From positions 17,591-81,590 of the forward strand of contig DATEOF010000355.1 of assembly GCA_035274465.1 (NCBI GenBank): DNA of 64,000 nucleotides, given 5' to 3'. A program made the translations under genes and the position numbers. This document shows positions 26,585 to 39,096 of the stretch, piece by piece. This stretch comes from JADGRF01 sp035274465 (GTDB lineage: Bacteria > Myxococcota_A > Polyangia > Polyangiales > JAFGIB01). Below the pieces are notes generated by a model that was given only the letters and a program-made list of their open reading frames with translations, searched no databases and was not told the DNA's origin. How positions within the stretch are numbered: the stretch's first letter is position 1; each line of letters starts with the position of its first letter.

Positions 26585-28240
26585 ATGACTCCATCATCCC
26601 CATTCATGACCTTCAGCAACACGATCCTGTGGCTGAAGGTGCTTCTCACCGCGGCGACGCTCGTGCTGTTGTACTTTCGCTATCGAGGAGGAAACAAGCC
26701 CAAGGCGCATTCGTTCCAGACGAAGGTGATGATCGGTCTGGCGGTCGTCTTCTCGTTTGCGGTCTTCCACGATCTCGGCACGTTCCGGGGTGGCACATTC
26801 GTGCACTACGGCGAGATGTTTCACTACTATCTCGGCTCCAAGTACTTCAAGGAGCTCGGGTACCACGAGCTCTACAATGCGGTCATCGTTGCTGACGCCG
26901 AGCAAGACAGCGCGTTGGCCAGGATGCCGTTCTATACGGATCTAAAAACGTACAAGAACATTCCGCGTGAAGTCGCCCTCAGAGATCCCGACAGGCTCAA
27001 GAGCGCCTTTTCGGAGGAGAGATGGAACGCCTTCAAAGACGACGTTTCCTTCTTCAAGAAGGCCACCGGTATGCCGCAGGCGCCCGGCCTCATGTTCCTG
27101 CTGATGGACCATGGATACAATCCGAGCCCGGTTGCGAGCCTCGTGCTTGGCGGCTTGACGAACGCAGTTCCAGTCGGTCAGTTGCAGTTGCTGGCGCTTC
27201 TCGACGTGTTCGTGGTGTTGACGATGATTGGGCTCGTATTTCGCACGTTCGGTGTCGAGATCGGAGGCGTCTTCGCCGTCTACTTCTTCGTGAACATCTT
27301 GAGCGGCCACGAATACATCTCGGGCAGCTTGTTGCGCTACGACTGGCTGCTCTACATCGTCGTCGCCGTCTGCCTGCTCGAAAAGGGGCGCTACGCATCG
27401 TCCGCATTCTTCCTGACCCTGTCGGCGATGCTGCGGATATTCCCCGTGGTGTTGTTCTTCGGCGTTGCCGTCACGATCTTTCGGAAGTGGAAGACGACGC
27501 GTGCGCTCGACAGGAATTCCAAACGGTTCATCCTGGGCGCCGCGCTGTCGGCGCTGGTGTTGTTCTTGCTGCCTGCCGCGTCCTTGGGCTCGGTTCTGCA
27601 GCCGTGGAAGGAGTTCTATACGAAGACGAGCCTTCACGACAGCGGTGTGTACGTCAACCATCTCGGGTTGAGAGGGATGGTGCTCTTCGAACCAAGTCAA
27701 CTCTCGCTGGAGAGCTTCGTCGCGAAATACAAGAGCGCCGATGTGGTTCGCACCTGGCAGGATGTAAAAGAGAGCGAGCTTCGAGGCAGAAGGCCGGTGA
27801 TTGCCTTGTTCTCGCTCGCTGTGCTCGTGGCATTGGCCGTCCTCATCTGGAAGAGAAAGGACGAAGAAAGCGTGAGCGTCCTCTGGCCGACGCTCCTCGT
27901 CTACACGACGAGCTATCTCTCCACCTACTACTACGTGTTTCTGTGCCTGCTCGTCCTGCTCTTCTTCAGGCGAACGCAACCGCGCACTGATTTCGTCTCA
28001 CTGTGTCTGCTGCTGGGCCTCAATCTAGCTGCCCTCGTAACCGACTATCTCAAGCCATCCCCGATTGTCTTCTTCACCCTGATCAATATCTACCTCTTCA
28101 TCTGCCTGTCCTCGATGCTCGGCTTCGCGCTGTATGCAAACGTCCTCAGTAGAATGCGGGTGGAAACAGCGCCGGCCCTGGAACCGCAGCGAGAACCCGT
28201 GGGACGGCGACGGCGCCAAGCCCGGGCGCGTCGGAAGTAG
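26585..28240 (+). CDS. Polytopic membrane protein, GT-C-like topology
   Basis: 551 residues with roughly ten or more hydrophobic segments (such as VMIGLAVVFSFAVF, LLALLDVFVVLTMIGLVF, FFLTLSAMLRIFPVVLFFG, FILGAALSALVLFLLPAA) and a basic C-terminal tail. A large loop between the second and third segments (about 75-190) carries many acidic and aromatic residues. The overall plan resembles GT-C polyprenyl-phosphate-dependent glycosyltransferases of the DUF2029/GT87 type, but I cannot point to a clear catalytic motif. Base composition appears slightly lower in GC than its neighbours. Read with the hybrid kinase gene (7-nt gap). Confidence 0.65.
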   Translation: MTPSSPFMTFSNTILWLKVLLTAATLVLLYFRYRGGNKPKAHSFQTKVMIGLAVVFSFAVFHDLGTFRGGTFVHYGEMFHYYLGSKYFKELGYHELYNAVIVADAEQDSALARMPFYTDLKTYKNIPREVALRDPDRLKSAFSEERWNAFKDDVSFFKKATGMPQAPGLMFLLMDHGYNPSPVASLVLGGLTNAVPVGQLQLLALLDVFVVLTMIGLVFRTFGVEIGGVFAVYFFVNILSGHEYISGSLLRYDWLLYIVVAVCLLEKGRYASSAFFLTLSAMLRIFPVVLFFGVAVTIFRKWKTTRALDRNSKRFILGAALSALVLFLLPAASLGSVLQPWKEFYTKTSLHDSGVYVNHLGLRGMVLFEPSQLSLESFVAKYKSADVVRTWQDVKESELRGRRPVIALFSLAVLVALAVLIWKRKDEESVSVLWPTLLVYTTSYLSTYYYVFLCLLVLLFFRRTQPRTDFVSLCLLLGLNLAALVTDYLKPSPIVFFTLINIYLFICLSSMLGFALYANVLSRMRVETAPALEPQREPVGRRRRQARARRK

Positions 28241-28246
28241 GAGGGG

Positions 28247-28645
28247 CTAGTCGTTTTTTCCGCCCGAGAGCATCGGCTGCCACAGCTCGAGCTTGTTGCC
28301 GTCCGGATCGAGGATCCAGGCAAAGCGGCCGTTCTGGTGTGACTCCGGCCCCTGGACGATCGCGATGCCGTCGCTTCGCAGCTGCGCCAACAGGGCGTCG
28401 AGATCATCGACGCGGTAGTTGATCATGAAGCTCGACTCGCTCGGGCTGAACCAGTCGGTGTCCTTGTCCGCGACGTGCCACACGGTGAGGCCGCGATCCT
28501 CGGCCTTGTCCTCCGGCCACTTCAAGATCGCGCCACCCCACTCCTCGAGACGCAGCCCGAGGTGACGTGCGTACCAAGCAGCGAGCTGCTTGTGATCCGA
28601 CTTGGACTTGAAGAACACGCCCCCGATTCCAGTGATCCTCGCCAT
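28247..28645 (-). CDS. VOC (glyoxalase/bleomycin resistance) family protein
   Basis: 132 residues from the ATG at 28645 (MARITGIGGVFFK); 36 additional in-frame codons upstream look non-coding. Typical VOC fold: N-terminal betaalphabeta half with WYARHLGLRLEEW, then a second half with DDLDALLAQLRSDGI and the signature ending WILDPDGNKLELWQP, where the Glu is a usual metal ligand. Substrate unknown. Convergent with the membrane protein gene (6 nt apart). Confidence 0.9.
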   Translation of the reverse strand: MARITGIGGVFFKSKSDHKQLAAWYARHLGLRLEEWGGAILKWPEDKAEDRGLTVWHVADKDTDWFSPSESSFMINYRVDDLDALLAQLRSDGIAIVQGPESHQNGRFAWILDPDGNKLELWQPMLSGGKND

Positions 28646-28713
28646 GGGCCGCACGATGCCAGAAGCCGGGTGGACGCGACAAGGTCGGCCGGGGTCGAGG
28701 CTGCTGTCGGCGT

Positions 28714-29007
28714 CTACGGTTGTCGTCGCGAATCCACGAACACCAGAGTGCAAACGTACACGAATAGTGTGGCTCCCACGATCAGTAGCGCGGGAACAAC
28801 GTACGCGGCAAGGATGAAGGCGACTGCTTGTGGATGGGTCATCGACGCAAGTGACCCGAGTGGTCCTTGGCTTGGCTCATACTCGTCCTGGTAAGTGATG
28901 AGATACGTGCTCGTGACCAGATAGAGCACAATCGCAAACGTCGCCAAGCCGACGCCGGTGAAGCCTAGGCGCCAAAGGTTCTTCCGGGATGGAGGCTGTT
29001 CGCTCAT
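28714..29007 (-). CDS. Small two-TM membrane protein, unknown function
   Basis: 97 residues with two clear hydrophobic helices (about 15-35, FTGVGLATFAIVLYLVTSTY; about 63-88, VAFILAAYVVPALLIVGATL) separated by a short polar loop. ATG at 29007. Family not recognised. Possibly co-transcribed with the downstream VOC gene (68 nt). Confidence 0.55.
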   Translation of the reverse strand: MSEQPPSRKNLWRLGFTGVGLATFAIVLYLVTSTYLITYQDEYEPSQGPLGSLASMTHPQAVAFILAAYVVPALLIVGATLFVYVCTLVFVDSRRQP

Positions 29008-29010
29008 CCG

Positions 29011-29250
29011 CTAGAAGCCTGTGGTTGCCGTGGGAAGAGGCGTCCAGCGGTTGCCGCCCGAGCCCGAACCCATGAAGGTCGCTAACTCAGCTACCGGAAG
29101 AACACCTTTATCTACTGGCGCACCAGTCAATTCGAGAACATCACGATTGTGTATCGGGAGAACTGAGCGTCTCTTGAGGCTGGCGTGAAGACCGGAGCTG
29201 GCGCTCGCGATGCCCATTCCGTGATCGATCGCAGGCACACAACGCCATCC
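29011..29250 (-). pseudogene. Possible gene remnant upstream of the small membrane protein
   Basis: An open frame on the minus strand ends 3 nt before the small membrane protein start and reads like the tail of a protein (VDKGVLPVAELATFMGSG, then GNRWTPLPTATTGF), but has no convincing start or signal and no family match that I can see. Could equally be chance coding in GC-rich DNA. Confidence 0.2.
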
Positions 29251-29255
29251 GCTAC

Positions 29256-29743
29256 ATGCACTCGCCCCGCATCGCACTCTGCATCGTGCTCGCGCTCGGC
29301 GCGTGCAGCCAAGGCTAATCAGACAAGGGTTCCTCCGCTGCGACCGCCGGCGCCCCCGCGAGCGCTGCAGGCAGCTCCGGGATGTCGACCAGTGCGCCGC
29401 GAGTCGGGATGAGTGGTGGCAGCGCAGCGGGTAGCGGCGGCGCCAGCGGCAGTCGCGGTGAGCCGCCTACACGACGAATTGCAAGGGCAAGGTCGCGGCC
29501 TGGATCTCGCACGGCAACAAGGACGACATCGTGCCCACGATGGAAGGGCGCACCGCGCGCAACCTGTGCGCGAAGCAGAGCGGCTGCGACACATCGAAGT
29601 CCATGCCCGTCGAGCCTTCGCCGTGTGTCACGTACGCGGGCTGCGATCCGAGCAACCCCGTGCACTACTGCGAGTACGACGGCGATCACAACCTCCCGAG
29701 CTTCGGCGTTCAGGCGGTCTGGGACTTCTTCAAGGCGCTCTAG
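29256..29743 (+). pseudogene. Decayed CE1/PHB-depolymerase-type secreted esterase
   Basis: Three pieces of one former gene. An ATG at 29256 opens a lipoprotein signal (LVLALGAC-like) that hits an in-frame TAA 20 codons later. The same frame then continues with an Ala/Gly/Ser linker (GMSGGSAAGSGGASGS). Near 29465 a shift to another frame gives the C-terminal end of a polyhydroxybutyrate-depolymerase/feruloyl-esterase-like enzyme: CKGKVAAWISHGNKDDIVP, then PVHYCEYDGDHNLPSFG and WDFFKAL before a TAG. The roughly 200 residues that would hold the GxSxG nucleophile are missing. A premature stop, a large internal deletion and a frame change make the gene inactive. Confidence 0.8.
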
Positions 29744-30350
29744 TCGCGAGGATCACCGCATCGACACCAGTGCCCGCGACCACGCGCGGCCGTTCCTCCG
29801 CGACTGGGAGCTGCCAGCCACTCGGATCGAGCGCGGCGACTGCAACCTCGACCGAGACTTGCACCTGACTCGCGGCGGCGGTCGGCTTTCCGCTGACGGG
29901 ATCGATCGGACGATGCCCGACCATCAACAGCGTCCCGCCGGGCGCCACACCGCTCGCCATGCGTCGCACCATCTCGTCCACCGACCCCGCGATATGGACG
30001 TGGAGGCATACCACCAGGTCGAAGTGCTCCGGCTGCGGAGCCCACGTCGCCAGATCGCCCTCGACCCACGCGATACGCTCCGCGAACTCGGGACCCAGCG
30101 CCTCGGCCGTCGTTCGAGCATGCGTGAGCGCGCTCGTCGAGAAGTCGACCGCAGTGACTTCCCACCCGTGCGCCGCGAGCCACAGCGTCTCCGCCCCATG
30201 CCCGCAACCCGCGTCGAGCGCACGCCCCGGACGAAGGCTGGTGACCTCGGCGACGAGATGCACGTTCGGCGGACGCCGCGCGACCTTGTCCGGCTGCTCA
30301 CGCAAAGTCTTCGCCCAGAGCTGTTCCCAAAACGCGCGATCGTAGGTCAC
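29730..30350 (-). CDS. Class I SAM-dependent methyltransferase
   Basis: About 206 residues from a GTG at 30350, chosen because family members start near YDRAFWEQLW; the frame extends to 30476 but that part looks non-coding. Motif I is ALDAGCGHGAETLWLA, then VTAVDFS (acidic residue binding ribose), WVEGDLATW, FDLVVCLHVHIAGS and GGTLLMVGH. Substrate unknown. Its 3' end overlaps the esterase relic by 14 nt. Confidence 0.88.
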   Translation of the reverse strand: MTYDRAFWEQLWAKTLREQPDKVARRPPNVHLVAEVTSLRPGRALDAGCGHGAETLWLAAHGWEVTAVDFSTSALTHARTTAEALGPEFAERIAWVEGDLATWAPQPEHFDLVVCLHVHIAGSVDEMVRRMASGVAPGGTLLMVGHRPIDPVSGKPTAAASQVQVSVEVAVAALDPSGWQLPVAEERPRVVAGTGVDAVILATRAP

Positions 30351-30529
30351 GCGCAGCAGCTTACGTCGCAGCGCCGCCGTGTCCAGCGACGCACGATCTG
30401 AGCTTGGCAGCTGGCCGTTCGGGTCAGTGTTGTGTCCTCCGACATGTCGGCAGCACGATTTTGTTGGATGCGTCACGCCGCGAGAGTGCCGACGATCTTA
30501 CGATCGTGCAGCACAGCGCGGGAGAGAAC

Positions 30530-33520
30530 ATGAAGCACGTCGGTTGGATCGTGATTTGCGCGGTAGCTCTGGGCTTGTGTCCGCGGAGCACGCTCGCCGC
30601 ACCGCTCGATCCCGAGTTCAGCGAGACGTTGTGGAGCTCCGGCATGGGCCTCTACTGCACGGCCATGGCCTGGGCGCCAGACGGTTCGAACCGGCTCTTC
30701 GTCGCCACGCAGAACGGCTACGTGGCAGTGATCAAGGATGGCGTGTGGCTGTGGCCGCCGTTTGCCACGGAGCCGGAGGTTTGGACCCAGGATGAGTCTG
30801 GGCTGATCGGCATCGCGTTCGATCCAAATTTCGCCTACACGGGATATGTCTATTTGCTTGTGACTGTCTCGAAACACGAGCAACAGATCGTCCGCTACGA
30901 GCAGTATTACGGAACCGACCGTGGACATAGCCGCACTGTGATCGTCAGTGGACTTCCGAGCGGCGGGAGCGTGCACAACGGAGGTGCACTCGAGTTTGGT
31001 CCGGACGGCAAGTTGTATTGGGGCATCGGCGATCTCGGAAATGGCACAGGTGTCGGCGCCGATCTGACGACGCTGGCCGCCAAGATTGGACGCGCGAGTC
31101 GGAATGGAAGCGTTCCTCGCGACAATCCGTTCTACGACGGTGGCGGTCCGCAGAACGACTACGTCTGGGCGCGCGGCTTTCGCAACCCGTTCAAGATGCG
31201 GTTCGAACCGGGCAAGGATCGGTTGTGGGTGAACTCGGTCGGAACGGAGTGGGAACAGGTCTTCGTCGTGAGCAAGGGGGTGCACGCAGGGTACAACGCT
31301 TACGAGAACGACCAGCCGACCGGCTATCTCGCGCCGGCGATCGCGTACGTCACGGGCCAGCCCGCTGCTCTACAGCTCACTGCAGCAGAAGGCGCGACGC
31401 GCAGCGCGGGCGTAGCGACCTTTACGACGACCACCGATCACGGCCTGCGCAAAGGTGGACAGGTGACTGTCTCCGGCGTCGCGGATACGAGCTTCGAGGG
31501 AGTCTTCGACGTCGCGTCGATCGGAGGCGCCAAGAGCTTTAGCGTGAGTCAAAGTGGTTCCGACGCCGTCAGCGGCGGGGGCGCGGCGCTTGCGACCGAT
31601 ATCGGACATGCGATCACTGGAGGCACTTTCTGGGATTCGAGCGCGGTCCCCCAGGCGTATCGAGGCAACTTCATGTTCGTCGACTGGGGTAGTGGGGCAC
31701 TGCAGAGGGTCACGCTGGCTGCGGATGGAAGTGTCAGCTCGATCAGACACCTGGCCACGTACAACTCTCCGACCGACGTAGCCATTGGCCCGGACGGCGC
31801 GCTGTACGTGCTCGAGATGGAAGGGAACGTGCACCGGGTCGCAAGCAACCCCACGACTCAAGCGCTCGTAGTCACGCCCTTGCACTTGCGGTTCAGTGGA
31901 GGCGGTAGCTCTACGGTCACAGTTCGGTTGGCAATGCAGCCCGCTGAGGAGATCGTCGTCGACGCCAGTGTGGTCGGTGATCCGGACATCTGGGTAAGAT
32001 CGCCCCTTCGGTTCACACCGACGAATTGGAATCTGCCGCAGCGTGTCGAGGTACTGTTCAGCCGCCTTGTCGAGAAGGATACGACGGTCACCATGACGCT
32101 CTCGGCTGCAGCCGCCGGCATCCCAGCTCAGACCGTGGATGTGCGAGTCATCGATGCGGGTCCCCGGATAATATCCGAGGGGGCGACTACGGTCCGAGAG
32201 GGTGAGAGCGGTTCGCTTTGGGTTCGGCTGGACCGTCAACCTGCTGTCCCGCTGGAAGTCCGCGTGCGCACCAGTCGGGGTTGGGGTGTAGAGGAGCCCG
32301 ACATGTTGGAGCACCCGGACTACGACAAGGGGACGCTCGAGATTACTTCCGGTGCCGTGCTGGTGTTCACTCCATTCGATTGGGCGATCCCACAGAAAGT
32401 CACCATCTTCGCCGGAGAGGACGACGACCGCTACGCGAGCTACAGGACGCTGTGGTTGAGCACACAAGATCAGATCTTCGCTGACGAGTTCTATGTGACA
32501 ATCGAGGACGATGACGCTCCGATTCCGCCTATGTTCGTGGATACATTCGAGCGGTACGCGATCGTCAATGCGCCTTACACCGCTTCTGCCATGGCGACAG
32601 GAACGCCCGCACCCACCTTCGAGTTACTGCGTGGCCCCGCAGGAATGCAGCTCGATGCGAAGACGGGTCTGCTGACATGGACTCCGTCGACGATCGATCT
32701 CTTCGAGGTCGAGATAGTCGCTCGAAACGAGGCAGGCAACGATACTCGAGCGTTTTCGATCTACGTCGAAGAAGATCGACTGCCGCAGTGCACGCTCCTG
32801 GAGCCGGCCAGTGGAGGCGTCCTTCGGGGCACCGATGCGGAGTTCTCCGGCTGGGCCTCCGATGACGTGGACATCGCGCGTGTGGAGTTTACGGTGGACG
32901 ATCGGCTGGTCTACGCCGAATCCAGCGCTAGCGAAGCGCACGACTTCCGAGGGCGCCGAGGTCGCTTCGATACCACCGAGTACACGGATGGAGCACACCA
33001 GCTGGGATTCACAGCATACGACAGCGCGGGTCACGCCTGTCACCGATCGGTTCGTGTCTCGATCGACAACGAGCTAGATCCCGCGACGGCTTCTCCCATG
33101 GACGCTGGAGCTTCAAAGTTCGAGGACGCGGCGGTGGATTCCGGTAAGCGAGATGCAATGCCGCCCGAGCCGATCGACGCGGCGCTCGCCGATGCAGGGA
33201 GCTCGAGCGTCGACGCTGGCAGCTCGAGTATCGACGGCAACGTCGAGGTGGATGCGAGCTCGGGCGACGTGGAGCCCGGGGAGCCGGACGCAGCCGTCGT
33301 GGATTCCGACTCGGGGCCGCGCGGCACCGCGATGGCAAAGAAATCCCGGCAGAGCCCCGATTGCTCGTGCAGGGCTGCTGGCAGGCGCCCGCAAGCTCCG
33401 AGCTCTGGCACGTGGTGGAGCTCGATCCTGCTGCTCGGCTTCATCCTGCTGCGCTTCCGGCGTCGTGGCTTGACGATCCAGCGCACGCCCCTATGTGACT
33501 TCCGGAGGCGACTGCCATGA
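30530..33520 (+). CDS. PQQ-type sugar dehydrogenase-like surface protein with MYXO-CTERM-like tail
   Basis: About 996 residues from the ATG at 30530 with GGGAGAGAAC ribosome-binding site. The signal peptide ends near STLAAP. Residues about 25-465 form a glucose/sorbosone-dehydrogenase beta-propeller (WAPDGSNRLFVATQNGYV, VHNGGALEFGPDGKLYWGIG, VWARGFRNPFKMRFEP, PTDVAIGPDGALYVLEMEGN). Then come Calx-beta/FCCH-like repeats (about 470-680), a putative Ig domain (about 700-785, FELLRGPAGMQLDAKTGLLT), a Big-type domain (about 790-870), an Asp/Ser-rich spacer and a tail with PDCSC, a hydrophobic segment (WWSSILLLGFILL) and RFRRRG. That tail fits MYXO-CTERM surface-anchoring signals. The stop overlaps the start of the DUF427 gene (ATGA). 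Substrate and cofactor are inferred from the family. Confidence 0.85.
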   Translation: MKHVGWIVICAVALGLCPRSTLAAPLDPEFSETLWSSGMGLYCTAMAWAPDGSNRLFVATQNGYVAVIKDGVWLWPPFATEPEVWTQDESGLIGIAFDPNFAYTGYVYLLVTVSKHEQQIVRYEQYYGTDRGHSRTVIVSGLPSGGSVHNGGALEFGPDGKLYWGIGDLGNGTGVGADLTTLAAKIGRASRNGSVPRDNPFYDGGGPQNDYVWARGFRNPFKMRFEPGKDRLWVNSVGTEWEQVFVVSKGVHAGYNAYENDQPTGYLAPAIAYVTGQPAALQLTAAEGATRSAGVATFTTTTDHGLRKGGQVTVSGVADTSFEGVFDVASIGGAKSFSVSQSGSDAVSGGGAALATDIGHAITGGTFWDSSAVPQAYRGNFMFVDWGSGALQRVTLAADGSVSSIRHLATYNSPTDVAIGPDGALYVLEMEGNVHRVASNPTTQALVVTPLHLRFSGGGSSTVTVRLAMQPAEEIVVDASVVGDPDIWVRSPLRFTPTNWNLPQRVEVLFSRLVEKDTTVTMTLSAAAAGIPAQTVDVRVIDAGPRIISEGATTVREGESGSLWVRLDRQPAVPLEVRVRTSRGWGVEEPDMLEHPDYDKGTLEITSGAVLVFTPFDWAIPQKVTIFAGEDDDRYASYRTLWLSTQDQIFADEFYVTIEDDDAPIPPMFVDTFERYAIVNAPYTASAMATGTPAPTFELLRGPAGMQLDAKTGLLTWTPSTIDLFEVEIVARNEAGNDTRAFSIYVEEDRLPQCTLLEPASGGVLRGTDAEFSGWASDDVDIARVEFTVDDRLVYAESSASEAHDFRGRRGRFDTTEYTDGAHQLGFTAYDSAGHACHRSVRVSIDNELDPATASPMDAGASKFEDAAVDSGKRDAMPPEPIDAALADAGSSSVDAGSSSIDGNVEVDASSGDVEPGEPDAAVVDSDSGPRGTAMAKKSRQSPDCSCRAAGRRPQAPSSGTWWSSILLLGFILLRFRRRGLTIQRTPLCDFRRRLP

Positions 33521-33876
33521 AAGTTCCCGGACCCGCGCACCCGATCACGATCGAGCCCAACTCCCGGCGCGTGGTGGTTCGCTTCGGCGGTCGCACGATC
33601 GCGGATAGCACGCACGCGCTGTCATTGCGCGAAGCGAGCTATCCAGCCGTGCAGTACATCCCGCGCGCCGACGTCGATATGGACGCGCTCTCGCGCACCG
33701 CGCATTCGTCACACTGTCCGTACAAGGGTGATGCGAGCTACTTCAGCATCGTCATCGACGGGCATGAAGCCAAGAATGCCGTGTGGACGTACGAGGCGCC
33801 CTTTCCTGCGGTGGGCGAGATCAGCGAGTACCTCGCGTTCTATCCGAACCGCGTCGATTCGATCGAAGAGCTGTAG
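33517..33876 (+). CDS. DUF427 domain protein
   Basis: 119 residues matching DUF427: VVVRFGGRTIADSTHALSL, ASYPAVQYIPRADVDM, HCPYKGDASYFSI, AVWTYEAPFPAV, EYLAFYPNRVDSIEE. A small cytosolic beta-rich fold of unknown reaction. The start overlaps the stop of the preceding surface-protein gene (ATGA), so it is translationally coupled to a gene with no obvious functional link. Confidence 0.93.
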   Translation: MKVPGPAHPITIEPNSRRVVVRFGGRTIADSTHALSLREASYPAVQYIPRADVDMDALSRTAHSSHCPYKGDASYFSIVIDGHEAKNAVWTYEAPFPAVGEISEYLAFYPNRVDSIEEL

Positions 33877-33924
33877 GCGCAGCCGAATTGTCACGGTGTG
33901 GCGACTCGGCCGCGCCGCTCATGC

Positions 33925-34287
33925 TCAATTCTGCACGATGGGCTTGAAGCCGCCCCAGAACATGCGCGCTCCGTCGAACGGCATGCTCGATGGATCCATG
34001 TTCATTCGCGGGTCTTTCATCACTTGCTCCACGCATCGATCGCGTACCTCTCGCGACTCGTACTCGACCCACGCGACCACCACGATCTCGCCGTCCTTCT
34101 GCTGAACTGCCTGAGGAAACGACGTGACCTTCCCGGGCTGGACGTCGTCGGCCACAGCCTCGGTGTACGAGAGCGCGCCATATTCGCGCCAGAGCTTGCC
34201 CGCCTGCTCGGCCATCTGGCGATACGCCTCCAGGTTCTTCTTCGGAACAGCCACCACGAAACAGTCGACGTAATTGTTCTTGGCCAT
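33925..34287 (-). CDS. DUF1428 family protein
   Basis: 120 residues, the family's usual length: NYVDCFVVAVPKKNLEAYR, AGKLWREYGALSYTEAVADD, VVVAWVEYESREVRDRC, MPFDGARMFWGGFKPIV. It forms a dimeric alpha-beta barrel-like fold in known structures; reaction unknown. A strong GGAGGAAGCC site precedes the ATG. Divergent from the ArsR gene (81 nt); DUF1428 genes often neighbour ArsR/SRPBCC pairs, so joint control by the shared region is likely. Confidence 0.92.
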   Translation of the reverse strand: MAKNNYVDCFVVAVPKKNLEAYRQMAEQAGKLWREYGALSYTEAVADDVQPGKVTSFPQAVQQKDGEIVVVAWVEYESREVRDRCVEQVMKDPRMNMDPSSMPFDGARMFWGGFKPIVQN

Positions 34288-34358
34288 GGCTTCCTCCTCG
34301 GTCCGAAAGACATAAGCACGAGGCAGGCTGCTTGACGCCCGAACGGCCTTGAGCTAAT

Positions 34359-34378
34359 ACTGAACCAAATGGTTCAGT
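34359..34378. promoter_or_regulatory. Perfect palindromic operator overlapping the ArsR start codon
   Basis: Two 9-bp arms (ACTGAACCA / TGGTTCAGT) separated by AA form a perfect inverted repeat. The ATG of the ArsR gene (34369) lies inside it, and codons 1-3 are part of the right arm. This is the arrangement expected for autorepression by a dimeric winged-helix regulator. Confidence 0.75.
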
Positions 34379-34704
34379 TTAGCGAAAGCCTGGATCGCTC
34401 GTTTGGCGCGCTCGCCGACCCGACGCGCCGCGCGATCCTGTCTCGGTTGGGGCGCTCCGATGCATCGCTCGGCGAGCTGGCGAGTGGCTTCGAGATGACG
34501 CTGACGGGCTTGAAGAAGCACGTGCAGGTGCTCGAAGACGCCGGGCTGGTCACGACCGAGAAGGTCGGTCGCGTGCGGCAGTGCTCGCTCGGTCCGTGCG
34601 GGCTCGAGGACGTAGCGCAGTGGATCGCGTCCTACCGCAGCATGCTCGAACAACGCCTCGATCACCTCGAGCAGTTTCTCGAACGTACGAAAGGTAAGCC
34701 ATGA
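34369..34704 (+). CDS. ArsR-family transcriptional regulator (SRPBCC-paired)
   Basis: 111 residues. Winged helix with FGALADPTRRAILSRLG, LGELASGFEMTLTGLKKHV (recognition helix) and VLEDAGLVTTEKVGRVRQC. No metal-binding ELCVC motif, so not a metal sensor. It belongs to the type encoded with an AHSA1/SRPBCC protein. The stop overlaps the next start (ATGA). A perfect palindrome covers its own start codon, pointing to autorepression; the divergent DUF1428 gene may share it. Confidence 0.93.
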   Translation: MVQFSESLDRSFGALADPTRRAILSRLGRSDASLGELASGFEMTLTGLKKHVQVLEDAGLVTTEKVGRVRQCSLGPCGLEDVAQWIASYRSMLEQRLDHLEQFLERTKGKP

Positions 34705-35177
34705 CTACAGCAACCCAAAAAGCCACGCTCTCCACACCGACCGATCGCGAGATCCGCACCGAGCGCATCTTCAACGCACCGCGCGAGCGCGTGTGGAAGG
34801 CGATGACCAATCCCGAGCTGATCGCGCAGTGGTGGGGGCGCGGCAACAAGCTCGTGATAGAGAGGTTCGAGTTCACACGCGGCGGCCACTGGCGCTTCGT
34901 GGAGCACAGCCAGCAAGGGGAGCACGGCTTCGAAGGTCGCTACCGCGAGATCACGCCGCCCGAACGCGTGGTGCAGACGTTCGAGTGGGACGGCATGCCG
35001 GGCCACGTGGTGGTCGAGACCATGACGCTCGAAGATCTCGGCGACGGTCGCACGAAGCTCGTGAACGTCTCGCTGTTCCACACGACGCAGGAGCGCGACG
35101 GCATGCTGCAGTCCGGTATGGAGGGCGGCATGAACGAGAGCTACGCTGCGCTGGACCGCGTGCTCGCGAAGCTCTGA
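34701..35177 (+). CDS. SRPBCC/AHSA1 family protein
   Basis: 158 residues of the START-like hydrophobic-cavity fold: TERIFNAPRERVWKAMTNPE, LIAQWWGRG, GGHWRFVEHSQQGEHGFEG, RVVQTFEWDGMPGHVVVET, DGRTKLVNVSLFHT, GMLQSGMEGGMNESYAALD. The family binds small lipophilic ligands. Translationally coupled to the ArsR gene; the pair may form a small ligand-responsive unit. Confidence 0.92.
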   Translation: MTTATQKATLSTPTDREIRTERIFNAPRERVWKAMTNPELIAQWWGRGNKLVIERFEFTRGGHWRFVEHSQQGEHGFEGRYREITPPERVVQTFEWDGMPGHVVVETMTLEDLGDGRTKLVNVSLFHTTQERDGMLQSGMEGGMNESYAALDRVLAKL

Positions 35178-35181
35178 GCAC

Positions 35182-35397
35182 TCAAGGCGTACCCGCGTCC
35201 GCGTCCGAATCACCGGCGACCACGAGCTCGTAGCTCCGAATCGCCGGCACCGCGGCGCAGATGGGCTGCGCGATCAAGCTCACCTGCAAGGTGAACTCGA
35301 ACTTGCCAGCAGTTCGCGGCGTGCCTCGCAGCTCGGCGGTCGCGCGAGGCGGCCTGTCGCTCGTCGTTTCCGGCGTGGGCACGAGGCTCCGGGTCAT
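35182..35397 (-). other. Short ORF, possible tail of a lost secreted protein
   Basis: The 35178-35529 interval holds no firm gene. A 71-codon minus-strand frame, preceded directly by a stop, ends FEFTLQVSLIAQPICAAVPA then SYELVVAGDSDADAGTP, which has the feel of a lipoprotein C-terminus, but there is no signal sequence or match I recognise. Confidence 0.25.
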
Positions 35398-35529
35398 CGA
35401 GCCGGAGCGTCATGCAAATCGCGAACCGCGCGTGAATTCGCCACACCTGACTGGCACAACTCGGCTCAGTGTTTGTTGGCGCTCGGGCGCGTGTGAGTGA
35501 GCGCGGCCGAAGGCGCGGCGCGACGATTT

Positions 35530-39096
<3,567 letters not shown>

